DNA of 64,000 nt from Bordetella parapertussis (GTDB lineage Bacteria; Pseudomonadota; Gammaproteobacteria; Burkholderiales; Burkholderiaceae_C): positions 54,707 through 118,706 of the forward strand of contig CAMDKD010000004.1 of assembly GCA_945901125.1 (NCBI GenBank), in the 5' to 3' direction. The notes under the pieces were generated by a model, which saw only the letters and a program-made list of their open reading frames with translations, did not search any database and was not told where the DNA came from. Made by a program: the position numbers and the translations under genes. Positions 35,570 to 45,631 of the stretch are shown piece by piece. How positions within the stretch are numbered: position 1 is the first letter of the stretch; every line of letters begins with the position of its first letter.

Positions 35570-36757
35570 ATGACTGTAATCGCTGGCACTGAAAGCGTGC
35601 GTGCTTGTCTGCGGTATTCACTGCGTTGGGGAGTGCCTTTGCTGCTGGCCGCTTGTGCGGTCAAAGGGCCGGTCAAGCCTGTCCCGCCAACCGGTCAATC
35701 TGCGCCTGTCATACGCTCTCCCGTAGATGCAAGCGGGCGGCCGTTGCCGTCGCAGGAGAGTTCGGCTGCTGAACAAAGAAACAGTCAACTGGTGCCTGTG
35801 CCCTGGAGCGAGCTACCGGGCTGGGAGAAAGAATCCATGCCCGAGGTCTGGGCCGTGTTGACTGCGAATTGTGAAAAACCCGGATCGGTGATGGCTGCCT
35901 TGTGCCCGCAGATTCGCCGCCTGGCGATAGCCGAACAGGACGAGCAGCGCCAATGGCTGATGCAACAACTCCAACCACATCGGATTGAATCGCTGCAAGC
36001 GCAAGCCAACGGATTGCTGACCGCATATTACGAACCGGTGATTGACGCACGCCGTGTGCCAGGCAACGGTTTTTCGGTTCCTTTGTACCGCGTGCCTGCC
36101 GGTCTCAAACCCGGTCAGCCCTGGTTCAGCCGGCAAGAAATTGAAACTCAGTCAACAGCACAAGCTGCATTGCACGGCAGAGAAATCGCCTGGGTGGCCG
36201 ATCCGGTGGACGCCATGGTGTTGCACATACAAGGCTCGGGGCGTTTGCGCATCACCGAGGCAGACGGGCGGGCGTACACGGTGCGCGTGGCCTTTGCTGC
36301 TTCCAATGAACAGCCCTACCAGAGCATAGGCCGCTGGCTGCTAGACAAAAATGAAATCAAGGACGCGTCCTGGCCCGGTATCAAAGCCTGGTTGCAGCGC
36401 AACCCGCAAAAAGCGCAGGCCTTGTTCTGGGTCAATCCGCGTTATGTGTTTTTCAAGGAAGAGGTCATCACAGATGCCGGCATCGGGCCGCGCGGTGCGC
36501 AAGGCTTGCCGCTGACACCGGGGCGCTCGATTGCGGTGGATCCGCTGAGTGTGTCTTACGGCACACCGCTGTGGCTGGTGTCGCCCGGGCCGACGCAGGC
36601 ATTGCAGCGCCTGGTGGTGGCGCAAGACACGGGCAGTGCCATCCTAGGTGCGGTGCGCGCAGATTTGTACCTGGGTACCGGCGCGGCTGCAGGTGAACTG
36701 GCCGGACGCATGAAGCAGCCATTGCGAATGTGGGCCTTGTTGCCCAAAGTTCAGTGA
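35570..36757 (+). CDS. mltA: Membrane-bound lytic murein transglycosylase A
   Basis: MltA is an outer-membrane lipoprotein that cleaves peptidoglycan glycans to 1,6-anhydro products. From ATG 35570 it has 395 residues with a lipoprotein signal ending LLLAAC (lipobox Cys at about 29). The MltA domain includes LLTAYYEPVIDARR and VLHIQGSGRLR, and the C-terminal 3D domain has three aspartates, including those in VAQDTGSAILGAVRADLYLGTG. The frame is open upstream to 35417, but those residues precede the lipoprotein signal and overlap the small antisense gene. Confidence 0.95.
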   Translation: MTVIAGTESVRACLRYSLRWGVPLLLAACAVKGPVKPVPPTGQSAPVIRSPVDASGRPLPSQESSAAEQRNSQLVPVPWSELPGWEKESMPEVWAVLTANCEKPGSVMAALCPQIRRLAIAEQDEQRQWLMQQLQPHRIESLQAQANGLLTAYYEPVIDARRVPGNGFSVPLYRVPAGLKPGQPWFSRQEIETQSTAQAALHGREIAWVADPVDAMVLHIQGSGRLRITEADGRAYTVRVAFAASNEQPYQSIGRWLLDKNEIKDASWPGIKAWLQRNPQKAQALFWVNPRYVFFKEEVITDAGIGPRGAQGLPLTPGRSIAVDPLSVSYGTPLWLVSPGPTQALQRLVVAQDTGSAILGAVRADLYLGTGAAAGELAGRMKQPLRMWALLPKVQ

Positions 36758-36776
36758 TTCATTGAAAGGAAGCAGC

Positions 36777-38555
36777 ATGGGTTTTATCATTGTGCTGGCG
36801 ACACCGGTTTTTTTGCTGGCCATCGCGTTTGAATGCTGGTGGGGGTGGCGACTGGCGCGCAAGGGTCAGGCGGCGTCACAAACCTACCGCTGGGACGATG
36901 CGATCAACAGCATCAGCCTCGGGGTCATCAGTCAGTTGAGCGCGGTGTTCACCCGCTTGTTGCGCATCAGCATTTACACCCTGGTGTTCGAACAAGTGGC
37001 GCTGTTTCCTCAGCCCGACTTTTGGAACAGCTGGTATGGCGTGATCATCGCCTTGGTGCTTTACGATTTTTGCTATTACTGGTACCACCGCGCCAGCCAC
37101 GAAGTGGCCTTGTTCTGGGGCGGTCATGTGGTGCATCACCAGAGCAATCACTACAACCTGTCGACCGCTTTGCGGCAGACCACCTCGGGCGTGGCGGTTG
37201 CTTGGATTTTTTACCTGCCCATGGCCATCATTGGCGTCACGCCGTTCATCTTCGGCATCGTCGCGCTCATCGATTTGCTCTACCAGTTCTGGGTGCATAC
37301 CGAACACGTGGGCAAGCTGGGCTGGTTTGACCGCTGGTTTTGTTCGCCTTCGAATCACAGGGTGCACCATGCCGTCAACGATGCGTATGTAGATAAAAAT
37401 TACGGCGGCATCTGGGTGGTGTGGGACCGATTGTTCGGCAGCTTCAAGCAAGAAGACGCTCAACAGCCATGTATTTACGGAACGCGTGCGCCGCTCAACA
37501 GCTGGGACCCGTTGTGGGCCAACTGGCAGGTTTACAGCGGTTTGTTGCACGACAGCTGGCATGCAGCGCGCTGGCGCGACAAGCTGATGGTGTGGTTGCG
37601 TCACCCCGGCTGGCGTCCCGCTGATCTGCAAGCACGTTTTCCTCAAGCTGCATTCGCCATTGATCAACACACGGCGTTCGAACCTGTGCAAAACCGCAGC
37701 AGCTTGCAATGGGCGCTTGGCTGGTTTGTGTTGTTGCTGGGCGCAGCCGCTGAAGTCTTGTGGCACATGGACAGCATGCCTTGGGGCGATGCTGCGGTCA
37801 GCGTGCTGGCGGTCAGCGCCGGTTTATGGGGCGTGAACGCTTTGCTGCAAAACCGCATCAAGCCCTTGTTGTGCGCTTATGTGCAATTCGCCGCCATGTC
37901 GACAGCGGCGGCGGCCTGCGACTGGGTTGATGTTTACAACCTCGCCAAGCCGACCGCCTTGATGTTGCTGATGTTTGTCGCTTGGCTGCCCAACGGGCTT
38001 GCTGACAAACCGCAAACCTGGCTGGTGCGCGCACTGGGTTTAAGCTGGGTTGGCGATGTGCTGTTGCTTTACCCGGGTTTGTTTGTGCCGGGGCTGGTGG
38101 CGTTTCTTGTCGCGCACTTGTGTTACTTGAAATTGTTAACCATGGACGCAAAGCTGTTGCCAAGTCGATCTGCTTTGTTGCGCTGTTTGCTCGCCGGTGC
38201 ATTGCTGTACTCGGTGTTATTTCTCAATGGCCTGCCGGTTGAACTGCGAATTCCCGTAGGCTTGTATGTGGCGGTGATCGCGCTGATGGCAGCTCAGGCC
38301 TGGGGCCGCCGTATGCAGCTTCAAGACAGCGGCAGCCTGTTGACCGCCGTTGGTGCCACGCTGTTCTTGTTGTCGGACAGCGTGCTGGCTATCGATAAAT
38401 TTATCAGCCCTTTGCCTTATGAAGGGCTGTGGGTGTTGGCCAGCTACTATGTGGCGCAAGCCTTGATCGTCACAGGCATGTTGAGAAGCTTGCAAGCGCA
38501 AGCGGATATGCAAAAAAAACCGGCGCGTCAACTCAGCCAGTTCAGGAAAGCCTGA
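36777..38555 (+). CDS. Fusion of sterol-desaturase/fatty-acid-hydroxylase domain with YhhN (lysoplasmalogenase-like) domain
   Basis: The first half (about 1-300 of 592 residues) is a membrane di-iron hydroxylase with the eight-histidine boxes HRASHE (104-109), HVVHHQSNHYN (117-127), a pair in HTEH (174-177) and NHRVHH (193-198). The second half (about 365-575) is a multi-helix YhhN/TMEM86-like domain: AKPTALMLL, then GDVLLL...AHLCYLKLL, then GATLFLLSDSVLAIDKF. YhhN relatives hydrolyse the vinyl ether of lysoplasmalogen; hydroxylase relatives include alkylglycerol monooxygenase. Ether-lipid turnover is therefore a reasonable guess. The ATG at 36777 follows GAAAGGAAGCAGC. Its last 28 bases overlap the convergent hydrolase gene. 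Confidence 0.88.
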   Translation: MGFIIVLATPVFLLAIAFECWWGWRLARKGQAASQTYRWDDAINSISLGVISQLSAVFTRLLRISIYTLVFEQVALFPQPDFWNSWYGVIIALVLYDFCYYWYHRASHEVALFWGGHVVHHQSNHYNLSTALRQTTSGVAVAWIFYLPMAIIGVTPFIFGIVALIDLLYQFWVHTEHVGKLGWFDRWFCSPSNHRVHHAVNDAYVDKNYGGIWVVWDRLFGSFKQEDAQQPCIYGTRAPLNSWDPLWANWQVYSGLLHDSWHAARWRDKLMVWLRHPGWRPADLQARFPQAAFAIDQHTAFEPVQNRSSLQWALGWFVLLLGAAAEVLWHMDSMPWGDAAVSVLAVSAGLWGVNALLQNRIKPLLCAYVQFAAMSTAAAACDWVDVYNLAKPTALMLLMFVAWLPNGLADKPQTWLVRALGLSWVGDVLLLYPGLFVPGLVAFLVAHLCYLKLLTMDAKLLPSRSALLRCLLAGALLYSVLFLNGLPVELRIPVGLYVAVIALMAAQAWGRRMQLQDSGSLLTAVGATLFLLSDSVLAIDKFISPLPYEGLWVLASYYVAQALIVTGMLRSLQAQADMQKKPARQLSQFRKA

Positions 38556-39238
38556 GCCACAGCGACCGGTTCTTCCATGGTCAGCATGTGACCGGCTTGG
38601 GGTATCACAGTCACCCCGGTTTTCGACAGTAACAGATCTGCCATGGCGCGGTGTTGCGCCACGTCGGCCCAAGCGTCGTGCTCGCCGGTCATCACCAGGC
38701 AGGGGATGCGGATGTTTGCAAGTACATCGCTGGCGTCTGGTCGGGTCAACAAGGCATGCAGTTGACGTTCAAATACGGTGGCAGATTTGCGCTCGAACAT
38801 GTCGAGGATGCGATGGATCAACGCCGTGTCTTGCAAACGTGCAGGCGCGACCATGTTGCCCACCCACTGTGCCGCCATGGCGCGCACCCCTTGGGTTTGC
38901 GCAAGGTTTAACAAATGCATGCGACCGGCACGCTCTTTTTCGCCTGCTTCACCGGCAGCCAATGACAGGTAGCCAGTGTTCATCAGCGCGATACGGCGAA
39001 CCCGCTCAGGCGCCAGCCGGTAAACCTCTAGCGCCACACGCCCGCCCATGGAATGCCCGGCCATGTCGAACAGTGGAGGAGCGGTTTTCAATAGGCGCTG
39101 CGCCATGGCTATGAGAGAGTCGCTGTCGCCGTGGTCGCCGGTGTGGGTCTGCAAGTCTTTGGGTAACAAGGGCAGCAGCGGCGACCACACGCTGTGGTCG
39201 CACATCAGGCCGGGAATGAGTAAGAGAGGGGTGGGCAT
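38528..39238 (-). CDS. Alpha/beta-fold hydrolase
   Basis: The 236-residue protein opens PTPLLLIPGLMCDHSVW with an oxyanion-hole loop. The nucleophile serine is in AGHSMGGRVAL, the acid probably in TGEHDAWAD, and the His in PQAGHMLTMEEP. Its size suits a small esterase or a cofactor-free hydrolase; no substrate is evident. The gene ends 28 bases inside the 3' end of the desaturase/YhhN fusion on the opposite strand and is divergent from vapBC. Confidence 0.9.
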   Translation of the reverse strand: MPTPLLLIPGLMCDHSVWSPLLPLLPKDLQTHTGDHGDSDSLIAMAQRLLKTAPPLFDMAGHSMGGRVALEVYRLAPERVRRIALMNTGYLSLAAGEAGEKERAGRMHLLNLAQTQGVRAMAAQWVGNMVAPARLQDTALIHRILDMFERKSATVFERQLHALLTRPDASDVLANIRIPCLVMTGEHDAWADVAQHRAMADLLLSKTGVTVIPQAGHMLTMEEPVAVAQAFLNWLS

Positions 39239-39288
39239 GGGGGTGACTGTAGCTTTGGGTTGGGCGCGGAATGCAATACATTAACGGC

Positions 39289-39309
39289 ATATACTATGGT
39301 ATATACTAT
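39289..39309. promoter_or_regulatory. Repeats in the vapBC promoter, probable VapB operator
   Basis: ATATACTAT occurs twice as a direct repeat (39289-39297 and 39301-39309), and TATAC-TATG-GTATA (39290-39303) is an inverted repeat overlapping both. The TATACT hexamers could also serve as a -10 element. The site lies 22-42 bp before the antitoxin start, where VapB-VapC complexes usually bind to autorepress. The assignment is inference from position. Confidence 0.55.
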
Positions 39310-39330
39310 TTGTTGTGTGAAAGGCAATCT

Positions 39331-39615
39331 ATGTCACAAACCGCCAAACTTTTTGCCAATGGCCGCAGTCAGGCCGTGCGCCTTCCAGCCGCATACAGAT
39401 TCGATGCCCAGGAAGTTTTTATACATAAAGACATGGTCACTGGGGACGTTATTTTATCTAGCCGACCGCTAGATTGGACAGGTTTTGTGGCGGCAGCCCA
39501 GGCAGTTGAAGTCCCGGATGATTTTTTGACCCCCTACGAACGCCTGACGGCCGGGCACACTCAAGCGCCAGAGCGCGATCCATTGGATGCTGTGTCTAAG
39601 ACTATTAGCAACTGA
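39331..39615 (+). CDS. vapB: VapB-type antitoxin (AbrB/MazE superfamily)
   Basis: The 94-residue product starts MSQTAKLFANGRSQAVRLP, the DNA-binding swapped-hairpin domain typical of VapB antitoxins, with a disordered C-terminal part that would wrap the toxin. ATG 39331 is preceded by AAAGG; the frame is open 20 codons upstream but that part overlaps the promoter repeats. The toxin gene follows by 8 bp. The antitoxin should neutralise VapC and repress the operon. Confidence 0.9.
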   Translation: MSQTAKLFANGRSQAVRLPAAYRFDAQEVFIHKDMVTGDVILSSRPLDWTGFVAAAQAVEVPDDFLTPYERLTAGHTQAPERDPLDAVSKTISN

Positions 39616-39623
39616 GCTTCGCC

Positions 39624-40022
39624 ATGGCCAATCGTTACATGCTGGACACCAACACGGTGAGTCACATCATCAAACGCCAACCCGATGTCATGGCGAAACT
39701 GGTGGAAGTGCCCATGCACAGCGTTTGCATATCCGCGATCACAGCAGGTGAACTGGCTTTTGGACTGGCTAAGCGCCCGCAAGCTATCGCGCTAAAGGCC
39801 GCAGTGAAGGAATTTTTGCGTCGAGTAGAAGTTATGCCTTGGGATGACGCGGTTGCACAAACCTATGGCTCACTTAGAGCCCAATTACACATCACGGGAA
39901 CGTCGTTGGCGCCGCTCGATTTGCAAATTGCGTCGCACGCCTTGCAACTGAAAACTACGCTCGTGAGCGATGACAAGGCATTTACACATGTGAAAAACTT
40001 GCAATTAGAAAATTGGCTTTGA
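39624..40022 (+). CDS. vapC: VapC-type PIN-domain ribonuclease toxin
   Basis: The 132-residue product is a PIN-domain nuclease, a family whose members cleave initiator tRNA or rRNA to stop translation. Acidic residues of the metal site are seen as Asp6 in YMLDTNTVSHI, Glu in TAGELAFGL, and Asp in SLAPLDLQIASHAL and VSDDKAF. The pair sits alone between an alpha/beta hydrolase and gatB, is somewhat richer in A+T than its neighbours, and is flanked downstream by a long inverted repeat, consistent with lateral gain. It appears intact. Confidence 0.92.
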   Translation: MANRYMLDTNTVSHIIKRQPDVMAKLVEVPMHSVCISAITAGELAFGLAKRPQAIALKAAVKEFLRRVEVMPWDDAVAQTYGSLRAQLHITGTSLAPLDLQIASHALQLKTTLVSDDKAFTHVKNLQLENWL

Positions 40023-40089
40023 CCGTCTAAAGTGACATGTAAGAGATGTCAAGCGTAGTCAAGTTTTCAAAGCCAAGGCTTTAAATGCA

Positions 40090-40134
40090 CTCGCCATGAA
40101 AATCGGTCATGTCATCACCGATTTTCATGGCGAG
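40090..40134. repeat. Perfect 18-bp inverted repeat with 9-base loop between vapC and gatB
   Basis: The left arm at 40090-40107 (CTCGCCATGAAAATCGGT) pairs exactly with 40117-40134; the loop is CATGTCATC. The hairpin ends 7 bp before the gatB stop. It has no run of T on either side, so it is not a standard rho-independent terminator, although it could still block read-through between convergent vapC and gatB. Confidence 0.8.
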
Positions 40135-40141
40135 GAGCAAA

Positions 40142-41665
40142 TCAACCCAGCTTTTTCAGTAACAGTTCATTCACCTGCGCCGGATTGGCCTTCCCCTTGC
40201 TGGCCTTCATGATCGGGCCGACCAAACCGTTCAAGGCTTTGGTGTTGCCGGCTTTGAACTCTTCGACGTTTTTCGGATTGGCGGCCAGCACTTCGTCGAT
40301 GATGGCTTCCAAGGCGCCGGTGTCGTTCATTTGTTTCAGGCCTTTGGCTTCGATGAGGTCATCAACCATGGAGGGCGCACCATTTGAAGTATCAGGATGC
40401 AATTCCAGAGCCCACAATGCATCAAATAGCGCCTTTCCAGAATTGTTGTTGATGGTGTTGTCTGTAATTCTCTCGATCAATTTGGCGAGCTGTGCTGCGG
40501 TGACAGGTGACTGCTCAATAGGGATGTCATCCGCATTCATGCGCCGCGACAACTCACCCATGATCCAGTTGCTCGCCAACTTCGCTTGCCCGCAAGCATT
40601 GGCCGTTTCTTCAAAATAAGCCGCCATCGCCTTGCTTTGCGTGAGCGTGGTCGCGTCGTATTCGGGCAAACCGTATTGCGTGACAAAACGCTCGGCCATC
40701 ACGCGCGGCAACTCGGCCATCTCGCTTCGCACGCGTTCCACCCATTCGCGCGAAATCACCAGCGGTGGTAAATCCGGATCGGGGAAATAGCGGTAATCGG
40801 CAGCGTCTTCTTTGGTGCGCATGGCGCGGGTCTCGCCGGTGTCCGGGTTAAACAACACCGTCGCTTGTTGAATCGCGTGGCCGTCTTCGATTTGCTCAAT
40901 CTGCCAGCGCACTTCATAGTCAATCGCTTGTTGCATGAACTTGAAGCTGTTCAAGTTTTTGATTTCACGCCGTGTGCCCAGCGGCGCACCGGGTTTGCGT
41001 ACCGACACGTTTGCATCGCAACGGAAACTGCCTTCTTGCATATTGCCGTCGCAAATACCAACCCAGGTGACAATTTTGTGAAGCTCTTTGGCGTAGGCCA
41101 CGGCTTCTTCACTGGAACGCATATCGGGCTCGGTCACGATTTCTAAAAGCGGCGTGCCGGCGCGGTTCAGGTCGATGCCGGATTGGCCTTTTGAAAATTC
41201 ACCCCCAAAACCACCCTCACCAAAACCCCCTTCACCAAACCCAAGTCCATGCAAAGACTTACCCGCATCCTCCTCCAAATGCGCACGCACCAGTTTCACG
41301 GTTTTTTTCTCGTGACCCAAAAAGAACGACACCGCACCGCCTTGCACCACCGGTATTTCAAACTGGCTGATCTGGTAGCCCTTGGGCAGGTCGGGGTAAA
41401 AATAAGTTTTGCGTGCAAACACGCTGCGCTCGGCGATATGTGAACCCAGCGCCAGCCCAAGTTCGATGGCGCGCTCGACCGCGCCCTTGTTCATCACCGG
41501 CAGCGTGCCGGGCAAGGCCAGGTCCACCGCGCAAGCTTGGGTGTTTGGCTCGGCACCAAAGGCAGTGGATGCGCGGCTGAAAATTTTGCTTTGTGTAGAA
41601 AGCTGGGCGTGGGTTTCAAAGCCAATAACGACTTCGTAGCCGTGGACTAAAAGGGAGGTGCTCAT
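40142..41665 (-). CDS. gatB: Aspartyl/glutamyl-tRNA(Asn/Gln) amidotransferase subunit B
   Basis: GatB binds mischarged Glu-tRNA(Gln) or Asp-tRNA(Asn) and activates the acyl group; GatCAB then amidates it. The 507-residue product has [20 protein letters not shown] at the start, [29 protein letters not shown] and the C-terminal YqeY-like tail ending [15 protein letters not shown]. It is longer than usual because of a Gly-rich insertion before GIDLNRAG (see separate entry) and an extra [12 protein letters not shown] stretch near residue 425. Its start overlaps the gatA stop by four bases. It is the last gene of gatC-gatA-gatB. Confidence 0.95.
   Translation of the reverse strand: MSTSLLVHGYEVVIGFETHAQLSTQSKIFSRASTAFGAEPNTQACAVDLALPGTLPVMNKGAVERAIELGLALGSHIAERSVFARKTYFYPDLPKGYQISQFEIPVVQGGAVSFFLGHEKKTVKLVRAHLEEDAGKSLHGLGFGEGGFGEGGFGGEFSKGQSGIDLNRAGTPLLEIVTEPDMRSSEEAVAYAKELHKIVTWVGICDGNMQEGSFRCDANVSVRKPGAPLGTRREIKNLNSFKFMQQAIDYEVRWQIEQIEDGHAIQQATVLFNPDTGETRAMRTKEDAADYRYFPDPDLPPLVISREWVERVRSEMAELPRVMAERFVTQYGLPEYDATTLTQSKAMAAYFEETANACGQAKLASNWIMGELSRRMNADDIPIEQSPVTAAQLAKLIERITDNTINNNSGKALFDALWALELHPDTSNGAPSMVDDLIEAKGLKQMNDTGALEAIIDEVLAANPKNVEEFKAGNTKALNGLVGPIMKASKGKANPAQVNELLLKKLG
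41205..41242. repeat. 15-bp tandem repeat inside gatB coding a Gly-Phe-Gly-Glu expansion
   Basis: Two 15-bp units (41205-41219 and 41220-41234; CCAAAACC-C-CC-TCA type) and a partial third are read on the minus strand as [12 protein letters not shown]. They fall where relatives have a short loop between EDAGKSLH and TGIDLNRAG. Replication slippage is the likely source; the frame is kept. Confidence 0.75.
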
Positions 41666-43236
41666 TTCACGCCCTCCGGTGTTGCGTCATGGAATGCGGT
41701 GACTTGCTGAAAGCGGTGCGCCACGTTCAGCAGTTGCGTTTCTTGCAAATAATTGCCTATGAGTTGCATACCTACAGGCATGCCCATGTCGCCCAAGCCG
41801 ACGGGGATGCTCATGCAAGGCAAACCCGCCAGCGACGCAGGCAAGGTGAAGATGTCGGCCAAGTAATTGGCAACCGGATCATCAGCTTTGTCGCCCAACT
41901 GCCATGCAGTGGTAGGCGCTACAGGCCCAGCAATCACATCGCATTGCGCGAATGCTTTTTGAAAATCTTCTGCAATCATTCGGCGGATTTTTTGCGCTTG
42001 CAAATAGTAGGCGTCGTAATAACCGTGCGACAACACATAGCTGCCAATCATGATGCGGCGCTTCACCTCGTCGCCAAAACCTTCGGAGCGGGTACGCTGG
42101 TACATGTCTGCTAAGTCGGAAAATTCTTTGGCGCGATGACCGAATTTCACGCCGTCAAAACGGCTTAAGTTGCTGGAGGCTTCGGCGGCGCAGACGATGT
42201 AGTAGACAGGGATGCTTAATTGGGCTTGCGGAAGGCTCACTTCCACCAATTCGGCTCCGAGGGATTTGTAGTGCGCGAGCGCTTCTTCAATGCGCATTTG
42301 AACTTCTGGGTTTGTGCCATCGCTGCGACGCGCTGGAGCATTGCGATCAAAATCAACTTGCGATCCGCCGCCCAGCCATTCACGCGGGTGACCAATTTTC
42401 AAAGGCCCGCCATCTTTCCCTGCTTTTGCCAAAGGCTTATCCCCCGCAGGCATGGTGAGCAATCGCGAAAAATCTTCGTTCGCTACATTTAGGGAAGTGG
42501 AGTCTCTGTCCAAATCCGACCCGCACATCGCCGACAACAACAAAGCGCAATCTTCAGCGCTGCGCGCCATCGGCCCGGCTTGGTCCAGGCTGGAAGCAAA
42601 CGCCACCATGCCGTAGCGTGAGGCGCGGCCATAAGTAGGCTTGATGCCGGTGATGCCGCAAAACGCGGCGGGCTGGCGAATGGAGCCGCCGGTGTCGGTG
42701 CCGGTCGCCGCAGGCGCCAAACGTGCTGCCACAGCCGCCGCACTGCCGCCGGACGAGCCGCCAGGGACGTAGTTCTTGATTTGACCTTTTGAGTCTGCAA
42801 TGAAGTTCCACGGGTTGGTCACCGCACCATAAGCAGAGTTTTCATTGGCCGAGCCCATAGCAAATTCATCGCAATTGAGTTTGCCCAAAGTCACCATGCC
42901 TGCTTCGCGCAACTTTGAAACTACCGTGGCGTCAAACGGAGAGCGGTAGTCTTTCAATATTTTTGACCCCGCCGTGGTGGCGAAATCTTTGGTCACAAAG
43001 ATGTCTTTGTGCGCAATCGGCACGCCTTCCAAGTGGCCTGCCGTGCCATTGGTAATTTTGTCGTCCGAGGCCTGTGCCTGTGCCAGCGTCACTTCGCTGT
43101 TGATGTCCAAAAATGCGTTATGCGGATTGCCGCCCATGCGCGCCAGAAAGCGTGTGGCTACTTCCACTGCGCTGAAATCTTTGTTTTGAAGACCCGCCGC
43201 CAATTCGGCCACTGTCATGTTGTGTAAATCAGCCAT
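41662..43236 (-). CDS. gatA: Aspartyl/glutamyl-tRNA(Asn/Gln) amidotransferase subunit A
   Basis: GatA is the amidase that releases ammonia from glutamine or asparagine for transamidation. The Ser-cisSer-Lys triad is visible: Lys in [10 protein letters not shown], and the two serines in [28 protein letters not shown]. At 524 residues it is about 25-30 longer than I expect for this family. The extra sequence is at [12 protein letters not shown] before PGGSSGG, and in a stretch of polar residues ([16 protein letters not shown] and ARRSDGTN) near residues 290-310. It lies 3 bp after gatC and overlaps gatB by four bases. Confidence 0.95.
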   Translation of the reverse strand: MADLHNMTVAELAAGLQNKDFSAVEVATRFLARMGGNPHNAFLDINSEVTLAQAQASDDKITNGTAGHLEGVPIAHKDIFVTKDFATTAGSKILKDYRSPFDATVVSKLREAGMVTLGKLNCDEFAMGSANENSAYGAVTNPWNFIADSKGQIKNYVPGGSSGGSAAAVAARLAPAATGTDTGGSIRQPAAFCGITGIKPTYGRASRYGMVAFASSLDQAGPMARSAEDCALLLSAMCGSDLDRDSTSLNVANEDFSRLLTMPAGDKPLAKAGKDGGPLKIGHPREWLGGGSQVDFDRNAPARRSDGTNPEVQMRIEEALAHYKSLGAELVEVSLPQAQLSIPVYYIVCAAEASSNLSRFDGVKFGHRAKEFSDLADMYQRTRSEGFGDEVKRRIMIGSYVLSHGYYDAYYLQAQKIRRMIAEDFQKAFAQCDVIAGPVAPTTAWQLGDKADDPVANYLADIFTLPASLAGLPCMSIPVGLGDMGMPVGMQLIGNYLQETQLLNVAHRFQQVTAFHDATPEGVK

Positions 43237-43239
43237 GGC

Positions 43240-43575
43240 TTACTCGATCACTTTCGGCACCAAAAACAAACCTCGCTCGACCGCAGGCGCACTGCGCTGG
43301 TTAGCCTCGCGCTGATTGGTTTCGCTCACCACGTCTTCGCGCAAACGCAGCGTCATACCCAGTGCGTCGGTGTCGCCAATGGCAGCAGTTAAACCTTGCA
43401 TGGCATCGACCGGATGCGCCATGGGCACCACGTCGGTGGTGTCGACCGCGCGCATTTGCTCGACGATCTCAAAAAAGCCGTTGAGCTGACCGAGCAGGCG
43501 ATCGGCTGCCGGGGTGTCAAATTGCAGCCGGGACAACTGAGCCAATCGTTGGATATCTTGGGATGACAGGGACAT
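43240..43575 (-). CDS. gatC: Aspartyl/glutamyl-tRNA(Asn/Gln) amidotransferase subunit C
   Basis: GatC is the small scaffold subunit that wraps the GatA-GatB interface. The 111-residue product has the family start [18 protein letters not shown], the central [25 protein letters not shown] and LREDVVSE. The ATG at 43573-43575 is used. It is the first gene of the gatCAB operon and divergent from mreB, with about 94 bp between the two starts to hold both promoters. Confidence 0.95.
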   Translation of the reverse strand: MSLSSQDIQRLAQLSRLQFDTPAADRLLGQLNGFFEIVEQMRAVDTTDVVPMAHPVDAMQGLTAAIGDTDALGMTLRLREDVVSETNQREANQRSAPAVERGLFLVPKVIE

Positions 43576-43609
43576 AAGCAGAAACTGAAAAACGGCTTGG
43601 AGCGCCTAA

Positions 43610-44713
<1,104 letters not shown>

Positions 44714-45631
44714 ATGCCGCTCGGCTCGCTGGAACGTTCGCCGCCGCCTTTCTTTAAGCAAGGCACGTCGGCACTGACCAAGCTGGTCATGTTCAGCGCT
44801 CTGTCTTTCGGCCTGATGTTTGCCGATCAGCACTACAACATCGTGCAACCGGCCCGCTGGGCCTTGTCCTTGATTGTGTACCCGGTGCAATGGGTGGCAT
44901 TGCGCCCGCAAGCGCTGTGGGATCACTTTGACGATGTGTTCGAGAGCAAGCAGGATGCTTTGAGTGCGGTTGAGCAGGCCCGTTCTCAACTGCTCAATCA
45001 GTCGGTGCGTGCCAGCCAGGTCGAACAACTCATGCTGGAAAACCGGGATCTGCGTCAATTGCTGCAATTGCGCGAGCGCCTAGGTAGCCCGGCCATGGCC
45101 GCAGAAGTTTTGTATGAAGCGGCGGATCCCTTCACCCGCAAAATGATTCTGGACAAAGGTGCTTTGCAAGGCGTGCTAACCAGTTCGCCGGTGATGGACG
45201 AACAAGGCATTTTGGGACAGGTCACGCGTGTGCATCCGCTGGTCAGCGAAATCACGCTGGTGACTGACCGCGAACATTCGATTCCTGTGCTCAATACACG
45301 CACCGGGGCACGCGGTGTGGCTTTTGGTGAATCCGGCGGCGCGCCCTTGCTCGAGCTGCGTTACATGGCCACCAATGCCGACATCGAAGAAGGCGATATG
45401 TTGACCACCAGCGGCGTCGACGGTGTCTACCCTCCCGGTATTCCGGTGGCCCGCGTGGTCAAGATCGAGCGTCGTGCCGATTCGGTGTTTGCGCGGATTT
45501 TGTGCGAGTCCCTTGCGCGTGTTCAGGGCGCGCGCCATGTGATGGTGCTCGAGCCGGTCAAGCTCACTCAGCCAAGCTTCAAAGACTTACCGCCGCCGCT
45601 GCAAGCCCCGGTCAAAGGAGGCAGAGGATGA
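44714..45631 (+). CDS. mreC: Rod shape-determining protein MreC
   Basis: MreC links MreB to the periplasmic wall-synthesis enzymes and activates PBP2. The 305-residue product has a short cytoplasmic start, one membrane helix (about 22-40), a coiled coil around residues 70-120 (VEQARSQLLNQSVRASQVEQL), and the beta-domain with SPVMDEQGILGQVTRVHP and TSGVDGVYPPGIPVARV. It lies directly after mreB with no gap and overlaps the mreD start by four bases. Confidence 0.96.
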   Translation: MPLGSLERSPPPFFKQGTSALTKLVMFSALSFGLMFADQHYNIVQPARWALSLIVYPVQWVALRPQALWDHFDDVFESKQDALSAVEQARSQLLNQSVRASQVEQLMLENRDLRQLLQLRERLGSPAMAAEVLYEAADPFTRKMILDKGALQGVLTSSPVMDEQGILGQVTRVHPLVSEITLVTDREHSIPVLNTRTGARGVAFGESGGAPLLELRYMATNADIEEGDMLTTSGVDGVYPPGIPVARVVKIERRADSVFARILCESLARVQGARHVMVLEPVKLTQPSFKDLPPPLQAPVKGGRG

